33,244 bases of DNA from Pedobacter miscanthi (GCF_003315595.1 NZ_QNQU01000038.1:1-33244), one strand, 5' to 3'. Counted from the first letter of the stretch, positions 1 to 9,675 are shown. Numbers and translations are program-made. The notes: a model not told the origin generated them from the letters alone.

Positions 1-151
1 AGCTTAAGTTAATAGCATTGGTGGGGACACAGACCACGGAGCAGAGATCGAAATAAAGATCATTCTTAAATTTTTACCGATAATCTCTATTAAATTTATA
101 TATTTCGGGCAAATTAACCGCTAGTAAATCGATTAAACCAAATATTGTTGC

Positions 152-1174
152 ATGAATAAGGAAAAGCTGTTTAACGAAATCAAAGCGTTGAGCATCATCA
201 ATTCTTTCTCGAAACACGAACAGCTTGTACAGGGAATCATCAATGGCCTCAATCATAAACTGATTGCCAAGGGTGATATATTGCCATCCGTAAATGAAAT
301 GATGCGCGAAACCGGTTTCGCAAAAGAAACCATTGGTAAAGCCTATAAGGAGCTGATTAACCGGGGGATTTTGGAATCAAAAAACCGCATGGGCTATTTT
401 GTAGCCACCGATGATACCGAACAGCACCTTAAAGTTTGTTTGCTGATTTACGCTTTCGATACCTTTCAGGAAACTTTTTACCAGAATTTCCGCGATCATT
501 TGGGCGATAATATCCAGGTTGATGTATATTTCCACCACAATAATTTCAGTGTTTTCGAATCCATTATCAATAGCAATAAAGGTCAGTATGGGTTATATGT
601 AATAGCCCCGATAGAAAGTAAAGAAGCGAAAGAAGTACTGGAGCAATTGCCGAAAGAAAAACTGCTGATTGTAGACAGGTACGTAAAACTGAAGGGTGAT
701 TATTCCTACATCGTTCAGGAGTTCGAAAAGGCATCTTATAATGCTTTTTTACAACTGGCACCGAGGATTAAGGAGTTTTCTGAATTCGTTTTCTTTTTTA
801 AACCCTCATCAGCCGAGCCCAATGAAGTATTGATTTCTTTTAAACGTTTTATAAAGGAGTTTAACATCAAGGGCGTAATCAAAAACAGTTACGAAACCGG
901 GAGTATTGCACCAGATAAGGTTTATTTTACCATACACAACCTCGAGCTTTGGGAAATGCTGAAAGATACCAAAGTAAAAGGCTTAACAGTTGGCAAAGAT
1001 ATTGGTATCCTTTCGCATAACGATGATAACGTTAAAGAGATTATTTTTGACGGGATTACTACTTTCTCTATCGATTTTGCGCACATGGGCCGTCTTGCCG
1101 CTGAGTTTGTGCTAAGGCTGAAACCCATTAAACATGTAATGGAAAATCAACTGATCAGAAGAAATTCACTTTAA
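152..1174 (+). CDS. GntR-family regulator with LacI/periplasmic-binding-type sensor domain
   Basis: Predicted cytoplasmic DNA-binding regulator of 340 aa. Residues about 22-85 form a GntR-type winged helix, with the typical run LPSVNEMMRETGFAKETIGK, a following helix KAYKELINRGILES, and a wing ending GYFVA. Residues about 90-340 resemble a LacI/periplasmic-binding-protein fold, including the late stretch VGKDIGILSHNDD and a C-terminus RRNSL. This architecture is known for Bacteroidota sugar regulators, of which the fucose repressor FucR is one. The effector is probably a monosaccharide or derivative released by the locus; that is inference. The stop is 9 bases before the symporter start, so the two are likely co-transcribed. 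A near-palindrome TAAATCGATTAA at 125-136, just before the start, could be an autoregulatory operator, but this is only a guess. The ATG at 152 gives a complete GntR domain. Confidence 0.88.
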   Translation: MNKEKLFNEIKALSIINSFSKHEQLVQGIINGLNHKLIAKGDILPSVNEMMRETGFAKETIGKAYKELINRGILESKNRMGYFVATDDTEQHLKVCLLIYAFDTFQETFYQNFRDHLGDNIQVDVYFHHNNFSVFESIINSNKGQYGLYVIAPIESKEAKEVLEQLPKEKLLIVDRYVKLKGDYSYIVQEFEKASYNAFLQLAPRIKEFSEFVFFFKPSSAEPNEVLISFKRFIKEFNIKGVIKNSYETGSIAPDKVYFTIHNLELWEMLKDTKVKGLTVGKDIGILSHNDDNVKEIIFDGITTFSIDFAHMGRLAAEFVLRLKPIKHVMENQLIRRNSL

Positions 1175-1183
1175 CACCATCGC

Positions 1184-2776
1184 GTGGGAACCATAGCCAT
1201 CATCAGTTTTATTTTGTTCACCGTATTGGCCGCGGTGATTTCTTATTTCAAAACAAGGAAATCACAGCGCTCTACCATCACCGGTTTTTTCTTTGCCAAC
1301 CGCACCAACGGTTTTATCATTATCGGTGCTTCATTGTTTTTCAGCAACATTAGCGCCAACCAGTTTATCGGCGAAAACGAATCAGTTTACATCAATAACA
1401 TGTCGGTAATTGGCTGGGGGATTTCATCTATCCTCGCCATGATTATTGTTTCAGAGTTTTTTATCCCCATTTATTTTAAGACCGGTATCCGCACTATTCC
1501 TGATTTTTTGGAGAAACGTTACGACAAACAGACCAAAACCCTGGTTTCGGTAGTTTTTCTATTCAGTTATATTATCAACCTGTTACCATCGGTGCTTTAT
1601 GGTGGCGCGGTGGCCTTTAGTAACCTGATTGATCTTTCTGGTTTCCACTTTTCGTATTGGGAAAGCATCTGGATATTTGTATGGATCATGGGGCTAATCG
1701 GTTCAGTGTATACCATTTTAGGTGGTTTTAAGGCCATTACCATTTCCGATACCGTATTGAGTGCGGGTATGTTAATCCTGATTATTGCATTACCATACTA
1801 TGGATTACGCTACTTAGGGCACGGAGATTTCTTCAGCGGACTTTCTACCGTACTTTCTACCAAAAAGGAACACCTAAATGCCATTGGGAGCAGTACCGAT
1901 GCCGTTCCTTTTTCTACCTTGTTTACCGGTATGCTTATTGTTAACCTTTATTACTGGGGCATGGAGCAGTATATTATCCAGCAGGTACTGGCGGCCAAAA
2001 GTTTAGAAGAAGGTCAGAAAGGTATTGCCTTAACCTGTTTTGCCAAATTGCTTTGTCCGCTGCTGATCAATATCCCCGGCTTAATCGCCGTCCACCTTTA
2101 TCCTGTTTTAACCAATACCAATCAGGTATTTCCACTGCTGATTAAAGATGTGTTGCCGCCGCTTTTAATGGGTTTATCGGCCTGTGTGCTTTTTGGCGCG
2201 GCCATTACCACCTTTAACGCCGGATTGAACAGTTCGAGTACCTTGTTTCTCCTCAATTTATACAAACCCTTTATGGAGAAAAAAGGAAAAGTATTATCTG
2301 ATAAGAGTTTATTGCGGACAGGAAGGTTATTCCAGATTTCGGTATCGCTGTTTGCGATGGTTTTTGCACCTTTTATTATTTTCTCGAAGCATGGCTTTTA
2401 CGAATACCTGCAAAAAATCAGTGCCATATTTAGTCTGCCCATCTTTACCATCATTTTTATCGGCTTTATAACCAAAAAAATGCCACCCGTTGCTGCTAAA
2501 ATCGGGATGATTTTCTTTATCTCCTGTTATATCATGAGCGAATGGGTATTTTCTATCCATCTGCATTATCTCCACACTTTAGCCATTATATTTATCATTA
2601 CAGTTTTATTAATGCTGGGCATCTCGAAACTCTATCCAAATCAGAGCCCTTACCATTTGGTGCTCGATAATAAAATTGCGATTATTCCCTGGCAGAATAG
2701 GCACTACTATCATATCATACTGATCTCGCTGATGGCGCTTGTCTTTTTTATTTTCTCTTCATATATACTTGCTTGA
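1184..2776 (+). CDS. Sodium:solute symporter (SSS/SLC5 family)
   Basis: Inner-membrane sodium-coupled transporter of 530 aa, a normal length for the SSS/SLC5 family. The sequence is almost wholly hydrophobic helices, with short polar loops such as FKTRKSQR and LEKRYDKQTKTL. The stretch FFANRTNGFIIIGASLFFSN, followed by ISANQFIGENESVY, matches the first core helices that carry the sodium and substrate sites. I chose a GTG start at 1184: the next in-frame methionine lies about 70 residues in and would remove the first two helices. The gene directly follows the GntR regulator and precedes the SusCD locus, so it is likely to import a monosaccharide released in the periplasm. The sugar cannot be read from sequence; galactose, fucose or L-galactose would fit the nearby enzymes. 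Confidence 0.9.
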   Translation: MGTIAIISFILFTVLAAVISYFKTRKSQRSTITGFFFANRTNGFIIIGASLFFSNISANQFIGENESVYINNMSVIGWGISSILAMIIVSEFFIPIYFKTGIRTIPDFLEKRYDKQTKTLVSVVFLFSYIINLLPSVLYGGAVAFSNLIDLSGFHFSYWESIWIFVWIMGLIGSVYTILGGFKAITISDTVLSAGMLILIIALPYYGLRYLGHGDFFSGLSTVLSTKKEHLNAIGSSTDAVPFSTLFTGMLIVNLYYWGMEQYIIQQVLAAKSLEEGQKGIALTCFAKLLCPLLINIPGLIAVHLYPVLTNTNQVFPLLIKDVLPPLLMGLSACVLFGAAITTFNAGLNSSSTLFLLNLYKPFMEKKGKVLSDKSLLRTGRLFQISVSLFAMVFAPFIIFSKHGFYEYLQKISAIFSLPIFTIIFIGFITKKMPPVAAKIGMIFFISCYIMSEWVFSIHLHYLHTLAIIFIITVLLMLGISKLYPNQSPYHLVLDNKIAIIPWQNRHYYHIILISLMALVFFIFSSYILA

Positions 2777-2857
2777 GTCTGTAATTCAGCTGCTTATATA
2801 TTTTTATTCAACACTTGGAATATTAAATATTTTGTTTATAATTGTATCTGAAAATAA

Positions 2858-2879
2858 TAGGATAGGATAGGATAGGATA
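2858..2879. repeat. TAGGA pentanucleotide microsatellite (about 4.4 copies)
   Basis: Four perfect TAGGA units followed by TA, within the region upstream of the SusC gene. It sits about 130 bases before the small ORF at 3009 and about 290 bases before SusC. Pentanucleotide tracts can change length by slippage. If this one lies within the promoter it could alter spacing, but no promoter is identified, so function is unknown. Confidence 0.9.
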
Positions 2880-3008
2880 AATTTTCATTTACTTGTGTTC
2901 CAGCATTTTATTTCCTTTCAAAAAAAGGGCATAACAGGTAAGTAAGATGCTAAAGATCCTTTCTCCGAAGCTAGACTGTTGTTTTCGTTAACCAAATAAT
3001 CCCAAATT

Positions 3009-3104
3009 ATGAGAAATTTTACAACTTATTGTGCAGCAGTGCAAACCCTTCCTTCAATTGTTAAAGGATGGCCGGCAGATTTACAACATCCTGAAAAAGG
3101 TTAA
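3009..3104 (+). CDS. Possible 31-aa leader ORF upstream of SusC
   Basis: An ATG-to-TAA ORF of 31 codons, ending in LQHPEKG, placed 61 bases before the SusC start. I recognise no family. It is noted because a similar short ORF (22837-22953) sits in the same place before the second SusCD operon, and both share AGCAGTGC exactly 26 bases after their ATG and GCCGGCAG 36-38 bases further on. It could be a leader peptide, part of a structured 5' untranslated region, or chance. There is no strong ribosome-binding site, but that is normal for this phylum. Confidence 0.3.
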   Translation: MRNFTTYCAAVQTLPSIVKGWPADLQHPEKG

Positions 3105-3165
3105 TCTCTGTCGATCTACATCTATCTACAATTTTTTAATTCATCATTTAAAAGCTTATTAGCAA

Positions 3166-6100
3166 ATGAAGCAATTATTTTTGTTTTGTGGGCACCTTTC
3201 GGTGTCTGGCAGGCTAAAAAATGCACTGGTATTGACAGGTTCGATGCTTGTATTTTTCCTGATTTTTATGCCTGTAAAAGGTTATTCCCAGGCGGGGAAG
3301 AAAACCATTACGGGTAAGGTTACCGATACGGCAGGGGTTGCCATTCCCGGAGTTGTTGTTGCCACCGTTAGCGGTAATAAGGCTGGCACCCAAACAGATA
3401 ATAATGGAAGGTTTATCCTTGATGTTGATCCCGGTGTTCAACTGCGTTTCTCATTTATAGGTTACGTAGAAAAAAGGATTACCATTACCGCAAACACCAC
3501 TGTACTTAATGTTAAACTTGCAGAAGATGCAGTGCAGGCCGAAGAGGTTGTGATTACAGCCTTAGGACAAAAACAACGAAAGGAAGCCATTGTTGGTGCA
3601 GTAACATCTGTACGGCCCGGAGATTTAAAAGTGCCTGCCAGTAACCTTACAACGGCATTTGCCGGTAAGGTAGCCGGTATTATTGCATTTCAGCCAAGTG
3701 GGCAGCCGGGGCAAGACAATGCAAACTTCTTTATCCGTGGGGTAACTACATTCGGTTATAGAAGAGATCCTTTGATATTGATCGATAACGTAGAAATGAC
3801 CTCCACTGATCTTGCCCGCCTGCAGGTGGATGACATCGAAAGTTTTTCTGTTTTAAAAGATGCAAGTGCAACAGCACTATATGGCGCCAGGGGCGGAAAC
3901 GGGGTAATCCTGGTTAAAACTAAAGAAGGAAAAATAGGTAAAGCGCAGATTAGTGTGCGCATGGAAGGATCAACATCCTCGCCAATCAGCCCGTTGCAGA
4001 TTGCCGATCCGGTTACCTATATGAAATTGTATAATGAAGCCCTGAGTACAAGAAATTCGCCAGGAGCACCATATACGCCAAATAAAATATTAAATACACA
4101 GGCTACAATGAACGGTGCACCCGGTAGCAACCCTTATGTTTACCCTGCTGTAAACTGGATGGACATGTTGTTCAAAAAGAATACTTCTACACAAAGGGCC
4201 AACCTTAATATTTCTGGTGGCGGGGGCGTAGCGAGGTATTATGTGGCGGGATCTTATTCAAATGATAATGGAATATTGAAAACCGATATCAGGAACAACA
4301 ATAATAATAACGTCCGCTTTAAAAATTATCAGTTACGTTCGAACGTAAACATTGATCTTACACGCACCACCGAACTGATTGTACGTTTATCGGGTAACTT
4401 TAATGAGTATGTAGGTCCGATGACGAACGATCCGTCGTTTGCAACCGATTTATACAACATTGCTACCCACACAAGTCCGGTTGATTTTCCGGCATATTAC
4501 GAACCCGACAAAGCCAATGCACGTGTTCAGCACATTCTTTTTGGTAATAATACCGATGCGGTTGTACTGCCCGATGGAAGCACACCACCAACTTCTTCAA
4601 CAGATGTAAAAAACATCAACCCTTATGCTGCATTGCTTAGGGGAAACAGGAGGTTTTCTGAATCGAGGATGCTTGCCCAGCTTGAGGTAAATCAAAAGCT
4701 TGATTTTCTGACGAAAGGTTTAAATTTTAAAGGAATCTTTAGTACAAACAGATACGCCAGGTTTGAATCAGAGCTTGCCTATGCACCTTATTTTTATAAT
4801 GTACAGTCGTACGACAAAGCATCTAACCAATATACCTTAAACTGGATCAACAATAAACCCGACCAGGCCAGGGAATATTTAAACTACTACGCAGGAGCAA
4901 GTACGCTTAATACCTTCTTGTATTTGCAAGGGGTATTAGATTATTCGGTTGATATCAACAAGGACCATAACGTAAGTGCCGCATTAATCGGTACGCAGCA
5001 GCAATTGCTCAATGCAAATGCCAATACCTTGTTTAATTCCCTGCCATTCCGGAATCTCGGTTTATCGGGTCGTGCAACTTATGCTTACAAGAGCAAATAT
5101 TTCATGGAATTCAACTTTGGTTACAACGGATCGGAACGTTTCTCAGAAAATCACCGTTTTGGTTTCTTCCCAACTGTTGGTGCCTCGTGGATCGTATCCG
5201 GAGAAAAATTCTATGGAAACCTTTCCAATGTGATCGACCGGATGAAAATCAGGGGTAGCTATGGTTTGGTTGGTAATGATGCAATCAGCGACAGAAGGTT
5301 TTTTTACTTATCTGATGTTAACCTGAACGGCGGAAATCCGGCTTCATTCGGAACCAATCTTGGATACTCTCATAACGGCGTAACCATCAATAATTATGAA
5401 AACAGGGATGTAACCTGGGAAGTGTCGAGGCAGATCAACTTGGGATTGGAATTAACGTTTCTTAAAAACATAAGATTTACCACTGAGGTTTACAAAAACT
5501 TTAAATCAGATATTCTGCAGGATAGAAAAGATATTCCAAGTACTATGGGACTGGAATCGCAGATATCAGCCAATATTGGTAAGGTAGAATCACAAGGTAT
5601 TGAGTTCTCGATGGATGGGAAACACAATTTCAGCAACGACTTATGGGTATCCGGACTTGCCAACTTTACCCTGGCCAAAAACAAATATACACAATATGAA
5701 GAGCCTGATTTTGCAGATAAATACCGTTTGCATGATGGTGTAGCATTGAACAGAAATTTTGGATACATCGCAGAACGTTTATTTGTTGATGATAGCGAAG
5801 CCAGAAATTCGCCTAAACAGATATTTAGCACCAATGGTATTGCACCAATGGGCGGCGATATTAAATACCGCGATTTAAATAATGATGGTGTAATTGATAG
5901 CAAAGATCAAACCTGGTTTGGAAACCCAACCGTACCAACCATTGTATACGGATTCGGGGTCTCAACCGGTTTCAAAAACTTCGATCTTAATATGTTTTTC
6001 CAGGGGCAGGCAGGTGTATCATTTGTAATCGACCCGGCCAGAACGAGTCCTTTTATCAAAAGCCCTGATTCCTGGTTGCCTGGTAACACGCAGGTGATCC

Positions 6101-6441
6101 AGCAATATGCAGACGACCATTGGTCGGAAGATAACCAGAACCTGTATGCTTTGTACCCACGTCTTGGTATAAACGGTGCGGTAATCGAAAACAACCGCCA
6201 AAATAGCTCCTGGTGGTTACGTGATGGTAGTTTTTTAAGGATGAAATCGCTTGAAGTAGGGTACACCTTACCCCGAAAGCTGGCAGAAAAGATTAAACTT
6301 AGAAATCTGAGGGTTTATTTCAGTGGGCTGAATCTGGTAACCTGGAGTCCGTTTAAAATGTGGGATCCGGAAATAGGTGGCAATGGATTTTCTTACCCAT
6401 TGCAGAAAGTGTACAACCTCGGCGTAAATGTTAGTTTATAG
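3166..6441 (+). CDS. SusC-like TonB-dependent outer-membrane glycan transporter
   Basis: SusC/RagA-family outer-membrane importer of 1091 aa, working with the SusD that follows 20 bases downstream. Order of parts: signal peptide about 1-42 (hydrophobic run ending GYSQA); carboxypeptidase-regulatory-like domain about 47-118, beginning ITGKVTDTAGVAIPGVVV; TonB box EEVVITALG at about 126-134; plug domain about 137-253 with the family signatures SFSVLKDASATALYG and ARGGNGVILVKTK; then a beta-barrel to the C-terminus VYNLGVNVSL, which ends in a hydrophobic residue as is normal for outer-membrane barrels. Length is typical. The ATG at 3166 gives a complete signal peptide. It probably imports an oligosaccharide carrying the alpha-linked galactose or fucose termini that the downstream enzymes remove; that link is inference. 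Confidence 0.95.
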   Translation: MKQLFLFCGHLSVSGRLKNALVLTGSMLVFFLIFMPVKGYSQAGKKTITGKVTDTAGVAIPGVVVATVSGNKAGTQTDNNGRFILDVDPGVQLRFSFIGYVEKRITITANTTVLNVKLAEDAVQAEEVVITALGQKQRKEAIVGAVTSVRPGDLKVPASNLTTAFAGKVAGIIAFQPSGQPGQDNANFFIRGVTTFGYRRDPLILIDNVEMTSTDLARLQVDDIESFSVLKDASATALYGARGGNGVILVKTKEGKIGKAQISVRMEGSTSSPISPLQIADPVTYMKLYNEALSTRNSPGAPYTPNKILNTQATMNGAPGSNPYVYPAVNWMDMLFKKNTSTQRANLNISGGGGVARYYVAGSYSNDNGILKTDIRNNNNNNVRFKNYQLRSNVNIDLTRTTELIVRLSGNFNEYVGPMTNDPSFATDLYNIATHTSPVDFPAYYEPDKANARVQHILFGNNTDAVVLPDGSTPPTSSTDVKNINPYAALLRGNRRFSESRMLAQLEVNQKLDFLTKGLNFKGIFSTNRYARFESELAYAPYFYNVQSYDKASNQYTLNWINNKPDQAREYLNYYAGASTLNTFLYLQGVLDYSVDINKDHNVSAALIGTQQQLLNANANTLFNSLPFRNLGLSGRATYAYKSKYFMEFNFGYNGSERFSENHRFGFFPTVGASWIVSGEKFYGNLSNVIDRMKIRGSYGLVGNDAISDRRFFYLSDVNLNGGNPASFGTNLGYSHNGVTINNYENRDVTWEVSRQINLGLELTFLKNIRFTTEVYKNFKSDILQDRKDIPSTMGLESQISANIGKVESQGIEFSMDGKHNFSNDLWVSGLANFTLAKNKYTQYEEPDFADKYRLHDGVALNRNFGYIAERLFVDDSEARNSPKQIFSTNGIAPMGGDIKYRDLNNDGVIDSKDQTWFGNPTVPTIVYGFGVSTGFKNFDLNMFFQGQAGVSFVIDPARTSPFIKSPDSWLPGNTQVIQQYADDHWSEDNQNLYALYPRLGINGAVIENNRQNSSWWLRDGSFLRMKSLEVGYTLPRKLAEKIKLRNLRVYFSGLNLVTWSPFKMWDPEIGGNGFSYPLQKVYNLGVNVSL

Positions 6442-6461
6442 TTAAAAGCAAAAATTAGGGT

Positions 6462-8399
6462 ATGAAGTCATTATATTCAAAAATTTTATTCGCTGTTGTT
6501 ATGGCATTGTCCATGGCATCATGCAAAAAGTACCTGAACGTTACGCCTGACAACGTAGGTACAATAGATTATGCCTTTAGAAACCGTAATGAGGCAGAAA
6601 ATTACCTGTTTACCTGTTACAGTACATTGCAGCGTTTGCAGGAACCATGGATGGATGGAGGCTTCTCCAGCTCGGGGGAGATTGTTTTTCCAGGTGAAAA
6701 TGAATTAAACGATAAGCAGGGAATTAATTCTGTTGGTTTTAATATGATGAGGGGTACGCAAACCAGCAGCAACCCGGGGTTAAACTACTGGGATGGAAAT
6801 GAAGGCGGACAGGCAATGTTTAATGCCATCAGACGCTGTAATACCATGCTCGAAAATATCGACAAACCCATCGATCTTGGCGATACAGAAAAAAGAAGAT
6901 GGATTGCTGAAGTGAAATTCCTGAAAGCTTATTATCACTTTTACCTGTTCAGGATGTACGGACCTATTCCGATCACTGATGTTAACCTGCCGATAAGCAG
7001 TTCAATTGAGGAAACAAGGTTAAAAAGAAAACCTGTGGATTCGGTTGTAAACTATATGGTTAAATTATTAGATGAGGCCACTCCTGATTTACCAACCCAG
7101 ATTCAAAACCAAACACAGGAGCTGGGACGAATTACCGCACTGATTTCACGTTCTGTTAAAGCTCAGATTTTAGTGGCTGCGGCAAGTCCGCTATTTAATG
7201 GAAATTCCGATTACGCCGGATTACGTAATAAAGACGGACAACAACTGTTCAGTCAGCAAAAAGATCAGCAGAAATGGGACCGTGCTGCACAAGCCTGTGA
7301 TGAAGCATTAAAGGCATGTTTGGCCGCCGGATTGGGGTTGCACACCTTTATTCCTACAGCAAATATGCCCGCTAACCTGCCACAGGAACTGATCAATGTA
7401 CTGTCGTTTCAAACCGCAATTACCGATAAATGGGAGCAGAACACCGAATTGATATGGGGTATGGCGCCACTTTTCGGTTTTGGTAAACAGGAGAGATGTA
7501 TCCCGCGCCTTAACGCTGCCGCTGCCCTGAATATAGGTAGTGCCCAGGGTTTCTTTGCTGTTCCCATTGCTGAACAGGAGTTGTTTTATACGAATAACGG
7601 ACTACCGATAGACGAAGACAAAACCTGGGATTACAGGAACCGCTACACTTTACAAACCGCCGGAACGGCAGATCAGTATTATGTGCACAATGGTTATGAA
7701 ACAGTAAAAGCGCATTTCAAACGCGAACCAAGGTTTTATGCATCTATTGCATTTGATGGCGGTGTTTGGTATGGTAACGGTCAGCTGGGCGATCCGGCAA
7801 ATGCAAACTATGTTCAGGCGCGTGGTACTACCAGTTTTGCGGGTCCGAAAGATGGAAGCCACACCAACATTTCAGGTTATTGGCCAAAAAAACTGGTTAA
7901 TTATTTAACGGTTTATAACGATCGTTTGTCTTACGAAGATTTCCATTTTCCTTTAATGAGGCTCTCAGATCTTTATTTGTTATATGCGGAAGCTTTGAAT
8001 GAACAGGGGAAAAACTATTCGGAGGTGCTACCTTATATAGATGAGGTAAGAAAAAGAGCAAAAATCCCCGCAATTGCCGATGCATGGACGGCTACGCTTT
8101 CTACAAATCCGATGAAATACACTACACAGGCAGGCCTTCGCCAGATCATCCATCAGGAAAGAAGGATTGAACTTGCTTTTGAATGTATGCCGGGCTGGGA
8201 TTTGCGTCGCTGGAAAGAGTTACAAACCGTAATGGCCAAACCTATGCAGGGCTGGAGCATTTTCGACGATCAGGCAGTAAACTACTATCGCCCGCGTAAT
8301 CTTTTTGTACCGATATTTAGTACAAAAGATTATTTATGGCCTATCAAGTCAGATAACCTGGCGGTAAACCCCAATTTAGTTCAAAATCCATTTTGGTAA
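6462..8399 (+). CDS. SusD-like surface glycan-binding lipoprotein
   Basis: SusD/RagB-family lipoprotein of 645 aa that caps the SusC barrel and captures glycan. It has a lipoprotein signal peptide with lipobox SMASC (Cys about 21) followed by KK. Family signatures include the early ADN-like TPDNVGTIDYAFRN region, RWIAEVKFLKAYYHFYLFRM (about residues 145-164), the middle helical motif VKAQILVAAASPLFNGNSDY, and the late RIELAFECMPGWDLRRWKE followed by the usual C-terminus LVQNPFW. It is 20 bases after SusC and its stop is 20 bases before the chosen start of the next lipoprotein gene, so all are likely in one operon. It is at the longer end for the family. Confidence 0.95.
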   Translation: MKSLYSKILFAVVMALSMASCKKYLNVTPDNVGTIDYAFRNRNEAENYLFTCYSTLQRLQEPWMDGGFSSSGEIVFPGENELNDKQGINSVGFNMMRGTQTSSNPGLNYWDGNEGGQAMFNAIRRCNTMLENIDKPIDLGDTEKRRWIAEVKFLKAYYHFYLFRMYGPIPITDVNLPISSSIEETRLKRKPVDSVVNYMVKLLDEATPDLPTQIQNQTQELGRITALISRSVKAQILVAAASPLFNGNSDYAGLRNKDGQQLFSQQKDQQKWDRAAQACDEALKACLAAGLGLHTFIPTANMPANLPQELINVLSFQTAITDKWEQNTELIWGMAPLFGFGKQERCIPRLNAAAALNIGSAQGFFAVPIAEQELFYTNNGLPIDEDKTWDYRNRYTLQTAGTADQYYVHNGYETVKAHFKREPRFYASIAFDGGVWYGNGQLGDPANANYVQARGTTSFAGPKDGSHTNISGYWPKKLVNYLTVYNDRLSYEDFHFPLMRLSDLYLLYAEALNEQGKNYSEVLPYIDEVRKRAKIPAIADAWTATLSTNPMKYTTQAGLRQIIHQERRIELAFECMPGWDLRRWKELQTVMAKPMQGWSIFDDQAVNYYRPRNLFVPIFSTKDYLWPIKSDNLAVNPNLVQNPFW

Positions 8400-8419
8400 T
8401 ATTTAAAGAAGAGCTGATC

Positions 8420-9643
8420 ATGAACATCAAAAAATATAGTTTTCCTTGTCTCATTATGCTGATGATTATCGGCGCAGTGGCATGCAAGAAAAATAACGGT
8501 TTTAATGCTGTTATTTCTGAAGACACCAGCAAACCGCTGCCTGTAAGCAATATTAAGGTCGATAATTTTAACGGGGGAGCGAACATCACCTATAACCTTC
8601 CCAATTCACAGAATATTCTTTACGTGCTAGCCAAGTATAAGATAAATGATAACACAGACCGGGAAACCAAATCATCCTACTATCAGGATACAGTAGTTGT
8701 TGAAGGATTTGCAAAAGCGAAACCTTATCAGGTAACACTTTATACTGTTTCGAGAGCAAATGTAATGTCTGATCCTGTTACCGTTACGGTTAATCCCTTA
8801 ACTCCTGTTTATTCGGTTGTACGCCCGTCGGTAAACCTTACCGCAGATTTTAGCGGGGTGAATATCACGGCCGAGAACCCTCTTAAAAAACAGATTGGCA
8901 TAGTTGTACTGAGTTATAATAACAATACCAAATCCCTGGAAATCGAGGATCAGCGTTTTACCAAAGACCCAATAATCAATTATTCGGTTACCGGTTTTTC
9001 ATCAACGCAACGCCAGTTTGGCGTGTATGTGACCGACAGATGGGGCAATATTTCAGACACACTTCAGAAAGCATTAGTTCCGCTGGCCGAAGAAGCCGTT
9101 GATAAATCAAAATTTAGCGTTTTAAACCTAAATACGGACAGCCCGATTGATTTTGGCTGGACATTACCATATTTATGGGATGGAAAGCAGGACGGAAACG
9201 GCTGGCATACGCGTTACGGTGTAGCGCTTCCTTATTCCTGCAGCTTTGGTATCGGGAAAACCTATAAGTTAAGTCGTTTTGTACTTTATGAAAGAACAGG
9301 AGACCAATACACCTACAAATTCGCCAATCCAAAAGTATTTGCTCTTTGGGGAACAAATTCTTCTACACCCACCGACGTTCAGCTTCCTGTAACGGCGGCA
9401 GAAGGTACTGTTATCGGCAATTGGATAAATCTGGGTAATTTCCGCTTTCCTGATCCGCCATCAGGTAGCCTTCCTACCGCAATCAATTCATCGGATAACG
9501 ATTTTGTTAAAAACGGCGTAAGTTTTAAAATGCCATCGGCAGCCCCGGCTGTTAAGTACCTCCGTATTGCCGTATCAACGGTATGGGGTAACGAAGCAGC
9601 GGCCCACCTCATGGAATTTACACCTTATGGAACGCCACAATAA
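8420..9643 (+). CDS. Putative surface glycan-binding lipoprotein (DUF4959/DUF5126/DUF5000 type)
   Basis: Predicted outer-membrane lipoprotein of 407 aa. The lipobox is GAVAC (Cys about 22), followed by KK. The architecture matches what is known as DUF4959, then DUF5126, then DUF5000: two Ig/FN3-like segments (about 25-120 and 120-225) and a discoidin-like C-terminal domain (about 235-407) with LPYLWDGKQDGNGWHT, SRFVLYERTGDQYTYKFANP and the closing AHLMEFTPYG. Proteins of this type follow SusCD in many loci and are presumed to be carbohydrate-binding accessory proteins. I chose ATG 8420 over an in-frame TTG at 8393: the latter overlaps the SusD stop and puts nine residues before a normal lipoprotein signal, and a purine-rich AAGAAGAG precedes 8420. 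No catalytic motif is seen. Confidence 0.85.
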   Translation: MNIKKYSFPCLIMLMIIGAVACKKNNGFNAVISEDTSKPLPVSNIKVDNFNGGANITYNLPNSQNILYVLAKYKINDNTDRETKSSYYQDTVVVEGFAKAKPYQVTLYTVSRANVMSDPVTVTVNPLTPVYSVVRPSVNLTADFSGVNITAENPLKKQIGIVVLSYNNNTKSLEIEDQRFTKDPIINYSVTGFSSTQRQFGVYVTDRWGNISDTLQKALVPLAEEAVDKSKFSVLNLNTDSPIDFGWTLPYLWDGKQDGNGWHTRYGVALPYSCSFGIGKTYKLSRFVLYERTGDQYTYKFANPKVFALWGTNSSTPTDVQLPVTAAEGTVIGNWINLGNFRFPDPPSGSLPTAINSSDNDFVKNGVSFKMPSAAPAVKYLRIAVSTVWGNEAAAHLMEFTPYGTPQ

Positions 9644-9675
9644 TATTTATTAACCGAATCTGATTCAAATAAAAA

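Larger units (their letters stand above)
2777..3165 (+). promoter_or_regulatory. Non-coding region upstream of the first SusCD operon
   Basis: A stretch of 389 bases with no long ORF between the symporter and SusC. It is AT-rich and most likely holds the promoter and leader of the SusCD-enzyme operon. I could not find a convincing Bacteroidota -33/-7 pair (TTTG and TAnnTTTG); TTTG at 2831-2834 has no good partner. The region contains a TAGGA microsatellite (2858-2879) and a 31-codon ORF (3009-3104), listed separately. A weak CCTTT/AAAGG inverted repeat at 2914-2928 could be a terminator remnant but is too short to call. Confidence 0.5.

Noticed and set aside
125..136. Near-palindrome TAAATCGATTAA before the GntR gene as an operator
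   Set aside because: One mismatch per half and only 12 bases in AT-rich DNA; no second copy was found before the SusC gene, so it is mentioned only within the GntR entry.
2831..2860. A Bacteroidota -33/-7 promoter before the first SusC
   Set aside because: TTTG is present at 2831-2834, but no TAnnTTTG-like -7 element lies at the expected distance.
5490..5903. A 137-codon - strand ORF inside the first SusC gene
   Set aside because: It lies wholly within a well-supported gene on the other strand and has no recognisable domain or its own spacing signals.
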